Notes: a model not told the origin generated them from the letters alone. A DNA stretch of 41,952 bases from Qipengyuania qiaonensis (GCF_019711515.1 NZ_JAIGNO010000018.1:1-41952), one strand, 5' to 3'; positions 1 through 8,992 are shown, counted from the stretch's first letter. Program-made: numbers and translations.

Positions 1-23
1 AATATCACCAACCGGACGAGGCC

Positions 24-54
24 CACACTCCGAAAAATTACGCCCCGAAGTGTG
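24..54. repeat. Imperfect inverted repeat at integrase breakpoint
   Basis: CACACTCCG (24-32) pairs with CGAAGTGTG (46-54) with one mismatch, around a 13-base loop. It overlaps the stop codon and the last anomalous codons of the truncated integrase, that is, the place where the sequence leaves the family. It may be a recombination scar, a transposon end or chance. Confidence 0.35.
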
Positions 55-1060
55 CCAAATGTTTTGACGACGGACAGTCCTTGGTGAAGCCCATACGTCG
101 AAATGCCGCGTTGATGGTATTCTCGCTCATTGGACGCTGCTGTGTATGGAACGCCGGGAAGATGTAGCCCTTGGTGCCGGTTATTGATTTCAGCTCCCGA
201 AACAGTTCCAACACCTGGCGTGATAAAGGCACCACATGGGTCCGGCGCGCCTTCATCTTGCCTTCCGGAATCGTCCAGATGGCCTTGTCCCAATCGATCT
301 CATTCCACTCGCCATGGCGAAGCTCGCCGGGGCGCACAAAGACATGGGGTGCGATTTTCAACGCGAACTTCGTGGCCGGGTAGCATTCGAAGCCATCGAT
401 AGCGCGAAGTAGTCCGCCTAATTTCTCGGGTTCGAGGATAGCCGCGTAGTGCCGCGCCCTGGGCGTGACCAGCGCGCCCTGCAAGATCGATGTTGGATCG
501 GTTTGGCACTGACCAAGCGCGGCTCCATACCGGAAAACCCGGCTTGCGAAGGATCGGCATTTCTTCGCGGTTTCGAGATTGCCTTTGGCTTCGAGCTTCT
601 TGAGCGCCGCCAGCATCAGTTGCGGATCAACGTCGTTGATTGGCATATTGCCGATTGCGGGCTTTAGCAGGTCAAGGAACCAGCGCGCCTTCCGGAGCGT
701 GGCCTCCGCCCTGCCTTCGGGCACCATCTTCTCGTCGATGTACTTGTTGGCGATGACCTCGAAGGTGTTCTCCGCACCAAGCTTTAACCTGGCCTTCTTG
801 CGCTTCCGCTCCAGCATTGGATCGATGCCATCGGAAACCTTGAGCCGTGCTCGGTCACGAAGCTGGCGCGCTTGCGACAAGCTGACCTCTGGAAATGCGC
901 CGATGGGCAGCTTCTTTTCCTTCCCGCCGAAGCGGTACTTGAAATACCAGAGCTTGGAGCCGTTCGGCTTCACCAGAAGCAGCAGCCCCCGTGAGTCGTA
1001 TTTCTTGTACGATTTGTCGGCAGCCCGGAAGCCTTTGATTTCCTGCACATTGAGGCTCAT
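38..1060 (-). pseudogene. Truncated P4-type tyrosine integrase
   Basis: This encodes 340 residues of a site-specific tyrosine recombinase of the P4/DUF4102 integrase type. The N-terminal arm-binding domain (about residues 5-90) is typical (KSYKKYDSRGLLLLV, LPIGAFPEVSLSQAR), followed by a SAM-like core-binding domain and the start of the catalytic domain. The first catalytic Arg (in RPGELR) and the beta-hairpin Lys (KMKARRTHVVPLS) are present. After MSENTINAAFRRMGFTKD the family normally continues into the HxxR box and, some 40-60 residues later, the nucleophilic Tyr. Here the frame instead runs through a dozen unrelated residues and stops. Without HxxR and Tyr it cannot catalyse strand exchange, so I call it a pseudogene. 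Family members are about 400 aa. It marks the left part of the window as a former integrative element boundary. Identity of the family is certain; loss of function is inferred from missing residues. Confidence 0.85.
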
Positions 1061-1910
1061 TTGGGGGCCTCACTTTTTTGCAAGTTGGGGCCTTTTGAGC
1101 TGGAGCCCCCAGCCGAGGCCCCCAGAGACGTTGGAACAAAGCGGAACAAAACAAGACCTCGCTTTCTGCGCTAGAGGTCAAGAATGGCAGAATTCAGCCA
1201 TTTTCGCAATGTTTTGGAACGTTCTGAAAAGAACAAATGGTGCCAGAAGAGGACTCGAAAGAACAACTTAAAGTGCTCAATTGAAACTCCTTTTTAGACT
1301 CCCTTCATACCGGAACCATCGTTCTTACCATCAGCCGAGTGCGATGTGTTGGTTCGATCTCAAACCAAGAAGCCTCGTGTCGATTTAGCTGAATTCCTCA
1401 ACCGAGTCGCGGCTCAGTTTGCTGATGTAAGGCTCGATCTCCGTAAGCCCCATTAAGGTGACGGTTTCCGCGCTAAGAGGCTTCTGTGCGACGCGCCGAC
1501 CCGAACAGGTGCCATGATCTTACGAGTGTCGGGGTCGAGGTCCACTGCGGCCCCGTCGGTCCAAATTCCTTCATCCCGGGATTTGTGGATGCGGCGGTCA
1601 AAATCCTTCCCCGTCGCGACGTGCCTTTCCGCATCAAGTTTCGCTACGGTAACATTTACAATATGGGCCTTCGCTGAATGTACTAGGCAGCGAAATTGCG
1701 GATGGTGTGATATGCTTGTTTGCGGCAAGAGGTCTAAGGCAATGCGTCTTTGAAAGGCGCGTGACGATTGCTGCCCCTACGGTTAACTGGGTGTTTCTAG
1801 CGAGCAATTGCCCACTTGATTTGCCGCCGGTCCCCACAAAGCGGACCCATCATGGCATAAGACTGCCATTGTGATATGTCTCTCCATGCGGCCCTGCTCA
1901 TTGAGAAAGG
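1061..1910. other. Degraded intergenic region, no intact gene
   Basis: The 850 bases between the integrase start and the lacI-type gene contain no convincing intact gene. The first 200 bases should hold the integrase promoter and include the near-repeats GGAACAAAG and GGAACAAAA around 1132-1150. The rest is mixed in composition. One minus-strand reading frame (1453-1728) has protein-like composition and is listed separately as a possible remnant. Confidence 0.6.
1453..1728 (-). pseudogene. Possible gene remnant of unknown family
   Basis: A 91-codon frame whose central part (about residues 20-75, including KLDAERHVATGKDFDRRIHK and AAVDLDPDTRKIMAP) has balanced, protein-like composition, while both ends look random. 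I do not recognise the family. No ribosome binding site or operon partner is visible, and the region around it is otherwise degraded. It is best read as a fragment of a lost gene; it may also be spurious. Confidence 0.25.
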
Positions 1911-2924
1911 ATGCTAAAATTGAACAAGGGGCCGAATACGCTGGCTGATTTGGCACGGATTGCTGGTGTTTCGGTGACGACGGTGTCACGGTCGCTCGCT
2001 GGCAATCCGGTCATCGCCAAGAGCACTCGCCAACGTGTGGTCGCACTCGCTCGCGAGCATGGCTTCAAGATCAATCAATCGGCGCGCAATCTTCGCCTTA
2101 AGCGAACGGGCGCGATCGGTGTCATCTTGCCCTTGGGGCACGAACAACAGCAGCATCTGTCCGATCCATTCTTCATGAGCTTACTCGGGCCCCTCGCGGA
2201 TGCATTGAGCGAGAACGGCTACGATCTGCTTCTTTCGCGCGTTATACCGTCGGACGAGGGCTGGCTCGACGAAATGACCGATTCCGGAAAGGTGGACGGG
2301 GTTATAGTCATTGGTCAGTCCAACCAGACCGACGTCATCGAGAAGGTTTCTGCCCGGTACCGACCGATTGTGGTCTGGGGGGCCGCCGCCCCCGGAATGC
2401 TCCAAACAACGGTAGGCTCTGACAATATTGCTGGGGGACGGCTCGCTGCTTCGCATCTCCTGGCCCAAGGACGTCGCCGTCTTGCGTTCTTTGGTGCCTC
2501 GGAAGTTCCGGAGTTCGCCGCGAGACTCGATGGGTTTCGTCAGGCAATCTCAGAAGTCGCAGATGCCAAGGAGCCCTTACTGCTCCCCGTTCATTTGACG
2601 ACTGAGGAATCCTACTCGGCCATTGCCGAATTTCTATCGGGCCATCCCCCCCCGGATGGCATTGTCGCAGCATCCGACGTCATCGCGATGAGCGCACTTA
2701 GGGCGCTCGGCGAACGGGGTTTGAGAATCCCTCACGATGTCGCGGTCATCGGATATGACGACGTGCTTATCGCAACCCACACCAATCCACCACTCACGAC
2801 CATCCGCCAAGACGTCGAGCGAGGTGCGCGGTCGCTAGTCGAACTCCTTTTCCAGCGAATGGAAGGCAAAGAGGTCAGTTCGGTCATGATGGAACCGGAA
2901 TTGGTCCTCCGGGTATCAGCCTGA
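1911..2924 (+). CDS. LacI-family transcriptional regulator of the sucrose locus
   Basis: A 337-residue LacI/GalR-type repressor. The N-terminal helix-turn-helix and hinge are clear (LADLARIAGVSVTTVSRSLAGN, then KSTRQRVVALAREHGF), followed by a periplasmic-binding-protein-like effector domain (GAIGVILPLG, DGVIVIGQ, GGRLAASHLL, DGIVAASDVIAMSALRAL, PHDVAVIGYDD). The length is normal. AAAGG lies directly against the ATG at 1911, so the in-frame TTG at 1920, nine bases after it, is an alternative start. The gene converges with the sugar permease gene. The twin palindromes at 4343-4380 have the CG-centred form of LacI-family operators and are its most likely targets. By context the effector should be sucrose, fructose or a related sugar; that is inference. 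Confidence 0.92.
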   Translation: MLKLNKGPNTLADLARIAGVSVTTVSRSLAGNPVIAKSTRQRVVALAREHGFKINQSARNLRLKRTGAIGVILPLGHEQQQHLSDPFFMSLLGPLADALSENGYDLLLSRVIPSDEGWLDEMTDSGKVDGVIVIGQSNQTDVIEKVSARYRPIVVWGAAAPGMLQTTVGSDNIAGGRLAASHLLAQGRRRLAFFGASEVPEFAARLDGFRQAISEVADAKEPLLLPVHLTTEESYSAIAEFLSGHPPPDGIVAASDVIAMSALRALGERGLRIPHDVAVIGYDDVLIATHTNPPLTTIRQDVERGARSLVELLFQRMEGKEVSSVMMEPELVLRVSA

Positions 2925-2961
2925 GCGGACATGCAGTCGGCCATCGGCAGCGGCGACTAGA

Positions 2962-4308
2962 TTAAGCTGGTCGACGCTCGGGCCGCCCTCCCGCCTTTAC
3001 GGCTAAAGTTGCTACGGCGCCTACGATCATCATGACACCAGCAAGAAGGAGAACGTTTCTCGGATCGCCTCCCAGGAGCGGCCGGTACATGAGCGGCATG
3101 GTCAGCGTCTGAATCAGCATCGGGATGACGATGAACATGTTGAAGATACCCATGTAAATGCCGTTGCGCTCGGGCGGAATGCTGTCCGCCAGCATGACGT
3201 AGGTATTACCCATCATTCCGGCCCATCCGATACCGATGCCAAGCATCAGCACGAAGAGCAACGGCACGGTTGTCGTCGACGGGATAAGCAACATGGCCAG
3301 ACCCGAGGCCGTTAGACATACCGCGTGCACGTTCCTCGCGCCCAATCGTTTGACCACGGGGATGAGAGCCAGCGCACCAGCGAATGCGATGATATTATAG
3401 ATCGCCCCCGCCTGTTGTGTCGTCAGGGTCGCCTCCCGGAAGGCGGCGCTCGAGGGGTCAGACGTGTCGTAGATCGAGCGACCGACGGCGAAGGTAATGT
3501 ATTGCCAATAGGCGAACATCGCATACCACTGGCAAAGCATCGCCAGACTGAGCTGCCGCATCGCGGGCGGCATCTGGCGGATGGCATCGACGATCTCTCG
3601 CGCGGTCGAGCTGACGGTACTTGGCCGGGCTTCCAGAGCCGCTCTTTCCGCCGGGGCCAGCGGCAGTTCGGGCACGCGCCAGATCGACCACACGATGGTG
3701 CTGATCGACAGGATGGCACCGATCACGAAGGCGATCCGCACCACCGCCGGAATGCCGTTGGCATCGAGCACGTCGCGCGCCACGATCGACGTGAGCAGCG
3801 TTGGCGCGAGATAGGACAGCGTCTGCGCAAGCCCGGTGAACGCGCTCTGCGTCAGGAACCCCGTCGCGCGCTGGTCGGGCAGGAGGCGATCGGCCACATA
3901 GGCCCGGTAGGGCTCCATCGTGATGTTGTTGCCGGCATCGAGGATCCAGAGCAGCGAAGCGGCCATCCAGAGCGCGCTCGAATAAGGCATGAGAAACAGG
4001 CTGATCGAACAGATGATCGCGCCGATGAGGAAATAGGGCGTCCGCCGGCCGAGGTGCGATTTGGTGCGATCGCTCATGGCCCCGACAATGGGCTGCACAA
4101 TGAGTCCGGTCATCGGGCCGGCCAGCCAGAGCAGCGGAATGGTCGCCTCGTCCGCGCCGAGGAAGCCATAGATCGGACCCATGTTTGCCTGCTGCAGACC
4201 GAAACTGAATTGGAGCCCGAAGAACCCAATATTCATCTCGATGATGCGCAGCAGCGACAGCCGCGGTTTGATGCTCGCGTGCACTTCTCGTCGTCCTCTC
4301 CCGGACAC
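2962..4308 (-). CDS. MFS sugar permease (sucrose/maltose-type, SuxC-like)
   Basis: A 448-residue inner-membrane permease with about twelve hydrophobic segments. The N-terminal half has the features of the sugar/cation symporter-like MFS proteins found beside TonB receptors in Xanthomonas and Caulobacter sugar loci: GLQQANMGPIYGFLGADE, WLAGPMTGLIVQPIVGAMSDRT, GRRTPYFLIGA and the loop NITMEPYRAYVADRL. It should import a disaccharide from the periplasm in symport with protons. The likely start is the ATG at 4308; an internal Met in MNIGFFG, where homologous permeases usually begin their first helix, is a possible later start. It diverges from the TonB receptor gene, and both promoters lie in the 127-base region with the operators. 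Substrate (sucrose or fructooligosaccharides) is inferred from GH68 and fructokinase nearby. Confidence 0.88.
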   Translation of the reverse strand: MSGRGRREVHASIKPRLSLLRIIEMNIGFFGLQFSFGLQQANMGPIYGFLGADEATIPLLWLAGPMTGLIVQPIVGAMSDRTKSHLGRRTPYFLIGAIICSISLFLMPYSSALWMAASLLWILDAGNNITMEPYRAYVADRLLPDQRATGFLTQSAFTGLAQTLSYLAPTLLTSIVARDVLDANGIPAVVRIAFVIGAILSISTIVWSIWRVPELPLAPAERAALEARPSTVSSTAREIVDAIRQMPPAMRQLSLAMLCQWYAMFAYWQYITFAVGRSIYDTSDPSSAAFREATLTTQQAGAIYNIIAFAGALALIPVVKRLGARNVHAVCLTASGLAMLLIPSTTTVPLLFVLMLGIGIGWAGMMGNTYVMLADSIPPERNGIYMGIFNMFIVIPMLIQTLTMPLMYRPLLGGDPRNVLLLAGVMMIVGAVATLAVKAGGRPERRPA

Positions 4309-4342
4309 TCGCGGTCCGTTATCGCACGAGAGCTACCAAACG

Positions 4343-4358
4343 GCGCAATCGTTTGCAA
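4343..4358. promoter_or_regulatory. LacI-type operator 1 (imperfect)
   Basis: GCGCAATCGTTTGCAA is centred on CG and matches 13 of 16 positions of the perfect palindrome downstream. It lies in the divergent region between permease and receptor genes, closer to the permease. Confidence 0.7.
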
Positions 4359-4364
4359 TAACTG

Positions 4365-4380
4365 TTGCAATCGATTGCAA
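4365..4380. promoter_or_regulatory. LacI-type operator 2 (perfect palindrome)
   Basis: TTGCAATCGATTGCAA is a perfect 16-base palindrome with the central CG typical of LacI/GalR operators. Its centre is 22 bp from that of operator 1, about two helical turns, so two dimers could bind the same face. It is 56 bases upstream of the receptor start codon and is expected to control both divergent genes through the regulator at 1911-2924. Confidence 0.8.
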
Positions 4381-4435
4381 AATGGGTCATCGAGCCCACC
4401 AAGCCTGGGAAAACCGGCGGTACAGGAGATGGATC

Positions 4436-6922
4436 ATGAAAGCACGCTACACCCTTCTGGGCGGAGTCATGCTGTCCGCGTTCGCGGTCAGCGCCCACGC
4501 GCAGGACGCCGATCAGCCCGCCTCGACCGAGACCGAACCGCCCGCCGCGAACGAGAACGTCATCGTCGTGACCGGCGTCGCGCGCGGCACGAACGCGCTC
4601 GAAGCCTCGGTCTCGATCAGCTCGCTCGATGCGCAGACCATCGTCGACACTGCTCCGCGCTCTTCGGCCGAGCTCATCAAGCAGATCCCCGGCATCCGCT
4701 CTGAGAGTTCGGGCGGCGACGGCAACGCCAATATCGCGGTCCGCGGTCTTCCCGTGGCGGCGGGCGGCGCGAAGTTCCTGCAGCTGCAGGAAGACGGCCT
4801 CCCTATCCTCGAGTTCGGCGACATCACCTTCGGCAACGCCGACATCTTCCTGCGCGCCGACTACAACATCGCCCGCGTCGAGGCGATCCGCGGCGGCTCG
4901 GCCTCGACCTTCGCCTCCAACTCGCCGGGCGGCATCATCAACTTCATCTCCAAGACCGGAGAGGAAGAAGGCGGATCGTTCGGCCTGACCGCCGGTCTCG
5001 ACTACCGTGAGTACCGCGCCGACTTCGATTACGGCGGCTCGATCGGTCCCGACACGAGCTTCCATGTCGGCGGCTTCGCCCATGTCGGCGATGGCCCCCG
5101 CGAGGTCGGCTACGACGGGTCGCGCGGCGGCCAGATCAAGGCGAACATCACACAGCGCTTCGATGGCGGCTATGTCCGTCTCTACGGCAAGTATCTCGAC
5201 GACCACTCCGTCGGCTATCTGCCCAACCCTGTGATCGTTACCGGCACGGGCTCTGACCCGGAATATACCAGCGTCGCCAATTTCGATATCAACCGCGATT
5301 CGCTCCATTCGCGCTTCTTCACGCCGATCCGCTCGCTCGATGGCGCCAACCAGCCCGCGAGCTTCGACATCGACGAAGGCATGCACCCGGTGGTCATCGC
5401 CGGAGGTCTCGAAGCTCAATTCGAGCTCGGCGGTTTCACGATCACCGAGCGGTTTCGCTACGCCGATATTTCGGGCGGGTTCGTCTCGCCCTTCCCGGGC
5501 AGCGTGGGCGGCGCGCAGGCGGCAGCCGATGCGATCGGAGGTCCGGGCTCCTCGCTGTTCTTCGCCAGTGGCCCCAATGCCGGCACGCGCGTCGCCGATC
5601 CGGCGAGCCTGGGAGGCAACGGCCTGGTCGCCAACATCGTGCTGTTCAACACGCGCCTTAACAGCCTCAACAACCTGACCAACGATATCCGCGCGACCAA
5701 CGAGTTCGACTTCGGCGGCGGTTCGGCCGCGCTCACGGCGGGATTCTACTATTCGCGCCAGGACATCGACACCGACTGGCTATGGACCAGCCATCTGTTC
5801 TCGGTCGAGGGCGAGGGTAACGCGGTGCTGCTCGATGTGCGCAACGCGGCAGGGCAACCGATCACCCAGAACGGAACTGTCGGCTTCGCCGCAACCTTCT
5901 TCGGCAATTGCTGCCGCCGGTCGTACGATCTGCGCTACGAGACCAAGGCGCCCTTCGCCGCGCTGTCGCTCGAATTCGGCGGGCTGACGCTCGACGGAAG
6001 CCTGCGTTACGATTTCGGTGACGCATCGGGCTCGGTTGCGGGCGCCGATCTTGGAGGCGGGCGCGTCGGGATCACTACTTTCGACTTCGACGGCAACGGG
6101 GTGATCGATCCCGCCGAAGCGCAGACCGCGACCCTTCCGCTCGGCAGTCCCTCGACGGTCGATTACGACTACGATTACCTATCCTACTCGATCGGTGCCA
6201 ACTATCTGCTGACCGACGATCTTTCGGTCTTCGGTCGCTACAGCAGGGGTGGCCGCGCCAATGCGGATCGCCTCTTCTTCAACGGCGATACCATCGATCC
6301 GGTCACCGGCGCTCCGGTGGACGATGCGGTGGCCGTGGACTTCGTCGATCAGGCGGAGGTCGGCGTCAAATACCGCGCGGGCGGTCTCGCGCTGTATGCG
6401 ACCGGCTTCTATGCCAAGACCGAGGAGCAGAACTTCGAGGTCACGTCGCAGCGGCAGTTCGACCGCGAGTACGAGGCCTACGGTGTCGAACTCGAGGGTT
6501 CCTATCGCACGGGTCCCTTCAGTCTTTCGGGCGGCGTCACCTATACCGACGCCGAGATTGTAAGGGACACGCGCCAACCGGTATTCGAAGGCAATACGCC
6601 GCGCCGCCAGGCGGACTTCATCTACCAGGCGACCGCAGCCTACGACAGCGAGCTGTTCGGTCTGGGCGTCAACGCCATCGGCACGACCGACAGCTTCGCC
6701 GGCGACAACAACGATCTGATCCTTCCGGGCTACACGACGGTGAACGCCTTCGTGAATGTGCGCCCATCGCCCGGCATTACGGTGTCGCTGAACGCGAACA
6801 ACGTTTTCGACGTGAACGGGTTCACCGAAGCGGAAGAGGGTTCGATCCCGGCGAACGGCATCGTGCGCGCGCGCTCGATCAACGGACGGACGGTCTCGGC
6901 ATCGGTTCGGTTCGATTTCTAA
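4436..6922 (+). CDS. TonB-dependent outer-membrane receptor for sucrose/fructosides
   Basis: An 828-residue TonB-dependent transporter. The open frame extends upstream, but AGGAG before the ATG at 4436 and the signal peptide that follows (MKARYTLLGGVMLSAFAVSAHA, cleavage near AHA-QD) set the start. A TonB-box-like ENVIVVTG follows, then a plug domain (ELIKQIPGIRSESSGG, NIAVRGLP, VEAIRGG, GGIINFISKTG). The remaining 600 or so residues alternate as in a beta barrel and end in aromatic SASVRFDF, as outer-membrane proteins do. It should take up the sugar that the permease at 2962-4308 then imports. Expression is expected to depend on the LacI operators just upstream. A strong hairpin follows the stop codon. 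The fold is certain; the substrate is inferred from neighbours. Confidence 0.93.
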   Translation: MKARYTLLGGVMLSAFAVSAHAQDADQPASTETEPPAANENVIVVTGVARGTNALEASVSISSLDAQTIVDTAPRSSAELIKQIPGIRSESSGGDGNANIAVRGLPVAAGGAKFLQLQEDGLPILEFGDITFGNADIFLRADYNIARVEAIRGGSASTFASNSPGGIINFISKTGEEEGGSFGLTAGLDYREYRADFDYGGSIGPDTSFHVGGFAHVGDGPREVGYDGSRGGQIKANITQRFDGGYVRLYGKYLDDHSVGYLPNPVIVTGTGSDPEYTSVANFDINRDSLHSRFFTPIRSLDGANQPASFDIDEGMHPVVIAGGLEAQFELGGFTITERFRYADISGGFVSPFPGSVGGAQAAADAIGGPGSSLFFASGPNAGTRVADPASLGGNGLVANIVLFNTRLNSLNNLTNDIRATNEFDFGGGSAALTAGFYYSRQDIDTDWLWTSHLFSVEGEGNAVLLDVRNAAGQPITQNGTVGFAATFFGNCCRRSYDLRYETKAPFAALSLEFGGLTLDGSLRYDFGDASGSVAGADLGGGRVGITTFDFDGNGVIDPAEAQTATLPLGSPSTVDYDYDYLSYSIGANYLLTDDLSVFGRYSRGGRANADRLFFNGDTIDPVTGAPVDDAVAVDFVDQAEVGVKYRAGGLALYATGFYAKTEEQNFEVTSQRQFDREYEAYGVELEGSYRTGPFSLSGGVTYTDAEIVRDTRQPVFEGNTPRRQADFIYQATAAYDSELFGLGVNAIGTTDSFAGDNNDLILPGYTTVNAFVNVRPSPGITVSLNANNVFDVNGFTEAEEGSIPANGIVRARSINGRTVSASVRFDF

Positions 6923-6935
6923 TTTCTTCCCGACT

Positions 6936-6958
6936 GGCCCGGACCTCGTGTCCGGGCC
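6936..6958 (+). terminator. Hairpin terminator after the TonB receptor gene
   Basis: GGCCCGGAC (6936-6944) and GTCCGGGCC (6950-6958) form a perfect 9-bp G+C-rich stem with a 5-base loop, followed by GATTTTCG. This resembles an intrinsic terminator, probably partial, and would lower expression of the downstream sucrase and kinase genes relative to the receptor. Confidence 0.65.
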
Positions 6959-6980
6959 GATTTTCGCTCAGGGCTCCGCC

Positions 6981-8105
6981 ATGCCGCCTATCGAGACGAC
7001 CAGCTGGACGGCCGATGATGTCGCGCACATTCGCCTCGATGCCGCGACGACCGCGCCTGTAATCGACCCCAGCGCGGTCAAGCGCATTCTGCCGGGCATC
7101 GACCTTTGGGATCTGTGGCCTGTTCAACACCGCGACGGGACGGTCGCGCGCATCGCGGACGGCGCGCTTTACATGGTGCTTTCGGCACCCATTTCGGATG
7201 ACCCAGAGGACCGCCACGGCGTTGCCCGGATTAGGCTCATGCATCTGGCGGAAGAGGAGTGGCGCGACTGCGGACCGCTGCTTCCCTATGGCCATTCGCC
7301 GGGAAGCCGCGAATGGGCCGGAAGCGCGATCCTCGAAGACAGGGAGGTTACGCTCTACTTCACCGCCGCCGGCCGCCGCAACGAATTGCAGCTCTCCTTC
7401 GAGCAGCGCATTGTCGAGACCACCGGTCGCCTGCGCTGCGAGAACGGCGAGATCGCCATCGTCGAATGGAGCAAGCCGCAGGAATGCATCGTCGCCGATG
7501 GTGCGACCTATATGCGCGACATGGAAGGCGGCGGCGCGATCGGCACGATCAAGGCGTTTCGGGATCCGGCCTATTTCGAGGATCCGGCGAACGGCCGCAA
7601 ATATCTTCTCTTTACTGGCTCGCTCGCGAATACTTGTTCGCAGTGGAACGGCGCAATCGGGATCGCCGCCGGTAACGAAGACGGCAGCTGGTCGCTGCTC
7701 CCGCCTCTCGTCACCGCGGACGATCTCAACAACGAACTCGAACGCCCGCATGTCGTCGTCCACCAAGACCGCTATTATCTCTTCTGGTCGACGCAGGCCA
7801 GGGTCTTCGCGCCCGCTGGTCCGATAGGTCCGACGGGCCTCTATGGCATGGTCGCGGATCGGCTTGGCGGTCCATGGCGACCGCTGAACGGGAGCGGCCT
7901 CGTGCTCGCCAATCCGCCAGAGGCGCCCTTCCAGGCGTTCAGCTGGCTCGTCACGCCCGATCTCACCGTGCGCAGTTTCGTCGACTATCCCGGTCTAAGC
8001 GAACCGGCGAAGTGTGCGGACGCGGCGCGCCAGGCATTCGGCGGGACCCCTGCACCGCCCTTGCAGCTGCGGCTCGACGGGGAACGGAGCATGCTGGTCT
8101 CGTGA
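6981..8105 (+). CDS. GH68 levansucrase/invertase-type sucrase, no signal peptide
   Basis: A 374-residue glycoside hydrolase family 68 protein, which cleaves sucrose and transfers fructose to water or fructans. The three acidic residues sit in family motifs: presumed nucleophile Asp44 in WDLWP, transition-state Asp195 in FRDPAYF, and acid/base Glu254 in ELERPHVV. A GTG at 6948 would add eleven residues but lies inside the terminator stem, so I prefer the ATG at 6981. Neither start gives a signal peptide. The Zymomonas GH68 enzymes also lack cleaved signals yet are exported; here the adjacent permease and kinase suggest a cytosolic sucrase instead. The stop overlaps the kinase start by four bases. 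Whether it hydrolyses or polymerises cannot be read from the sequence. Confidence 0.9.
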   Translation: MPPIETTSWTADDVAHIRLDAATTAPVIDPSAVKRILPGIDLWDLWPVQHRDGTVARIADGALYMVLSAPISDDPEDRHGVARIRLMHLAEEEWRDCGPLLPYGHSPGSREWAGSAILEDREVTLYFTAAGRRNELQLSFEQRIVETTGRLRCENGEIAIVEWSKPQECIVADGATYMRDMEGGGAIGTIKAFRDPAYFEDPANGRKYLLFTGSLANTCSQWNGAIGIAAGNEDGSWSLLPPLVTADDLNNELERPHVVVHQDRYYLFWSTQARVFAPAGPIGPTGLYGMVADRLGGPWRPLNGSGLVLANPPEAPFQAFSWLVTPDLTVRSFVDYPGLSEPAKCADAARQAFGGTPAPPLQLRLDGERSMLVS

Positions 8106-8992
8106 CCCAGGACGCTTCCCGGAATGAGGGCCTGGTCGCCGGGATAGAGGCGGGCGGAACGAAGTTCGTCGTCGGCGTTGCAAAAGCGACCGTGCTGCCG
8201 ACCGCACGCACGGTCATTCCGACCACGCGCCCGGCGGAGACGCTGGCCGCGGTGACCGACTGGCTGCGCGAGCAGGGGCCGATCCGGGCCGTCGGCATCG
8301 CAAGCTTCGGTCCGGTCGAGCTCGACCCGGCCTCGCCCCGTTGGGGCCATATCACCGAGACCCCCAAGCCGGGATGGAACGACTGCGATCTCGCCGGCAT
8401 CGTAGGGGAGGCGCTCGGCGTGCCGGTGGGGTTCGATACCGACGTCAACGGCGCCGCGCTGGCCGAGTTCGTCTACGGCGCCGGAAAGGGCATGCGCTCG
8501 CTCGTGTATGTAACGGTCGGGACCGGGATCGGGGGTGGCCTGGTGGTCGACGGACGCATTCTGTCGGGCGCGGGGCATCCCGAGATGGGCCATTTCTATC
8601 CGCGACGAAGCGCGAAGGACTGGAACTTCATCGGAGCCTGTCCGTATCATGGCGATTGTCTCGAAGGGCTGATCAGCGGCCCGGCGATCCAGAGGCGTTG
8701 GGGTGCGCGTCTCTCCGATTTACCTGACGATCACCAAGCGCATGGCATCGTTGCAGACTATCTCGCTCAACTCTGCCACACGATCTTCGCACTTACCGCT
8801 ACGGAAACGATTGTCCTTGGCGGGGGCGTAATGGCGACGACTGGTCTTCTGGATCGGGTTCGCTCTAGGGCGAATGCGATCGGCGGCTGTTACTTCCCAG
8901 GTAGAGCGCGACAGACGATCGTCGCCCCCCAACTCGGTTCCGCTGCCGGACTGGTGGGAGCGATCGAACTAGGACGCCGCGCTGTAAAATAA
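8102..8992 (+). CDS. ROK-family fructokinase
   Basis: A 296-residue sugar kinase of the ROK family, closest in motifs to ScrK/YdhR fructokinases, which make fructose 6-phosphate from fructose and ATP. Visible are the phosphate-binding IEAGGTKF near the N terminus, the catalytic Asp in FDTDVNGAALAEF, the second ATP loop VTVGTGIGGG, and the zinc-binding segment HPEMGHFYP...CPYHGDCLEGLISGPA with its His and Cys ligands. The GTG start overlaps the sucrase stop (GTGA), with GGAG upstream, so the two are translationally coupled. It completes the pathway by trapping the fructose released by the GH68 enzyme. No glucokinase is seen in the locus. Confidence 0.92.
   Translation: MTQDASRNEGLVAGIEAGGTKFVVGVAKATVLPTARTVIPTTRPAETLAAVTDWLREQGPIRAVGIASFGPVELDPASPRWGHITETPKPGWNDCDLAGIVGEALGVPVGFDTDVNGAALAEFVYGAGKGMRSLVYVTVGTGIGGGLVVDGRILSGAGHPEMGHFYPRRSAKDWNFIGACPYHGDCLEGLISGPAIQRRWGARLSDLPDDHQAHGIVADYLAQLCHTIFALTATETIVLGGGVMATTGLLDRVRSRANAIGGCYFPGRARQTIVAPQLGSAAGLVGAIELGRRAVK

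Noticed and set aside
1340..1372. GGTTCGATCTCAAACC resembling a tRNA T arm
   Set aside because: No acceptor stem, anticodon arm or D arm could be built around it, so it is not a tRNA gene.
3325..4704. 459-codon plus-strand frame opposite the sugar permease
   Set aside because: His/Arg/Asp-rich shadow frame that runs through the operator region and into the receptor gene; not protein-like.
4319..5419. Long minus-strand open frame of 366 codons opposite the TonB receptor
   Set aside because: It is rich in Asp, Ala, Val and Arg, has no motif, and is the mirror of a certain receptor gene; a codon-bias shadow in G+C-rich DNA.
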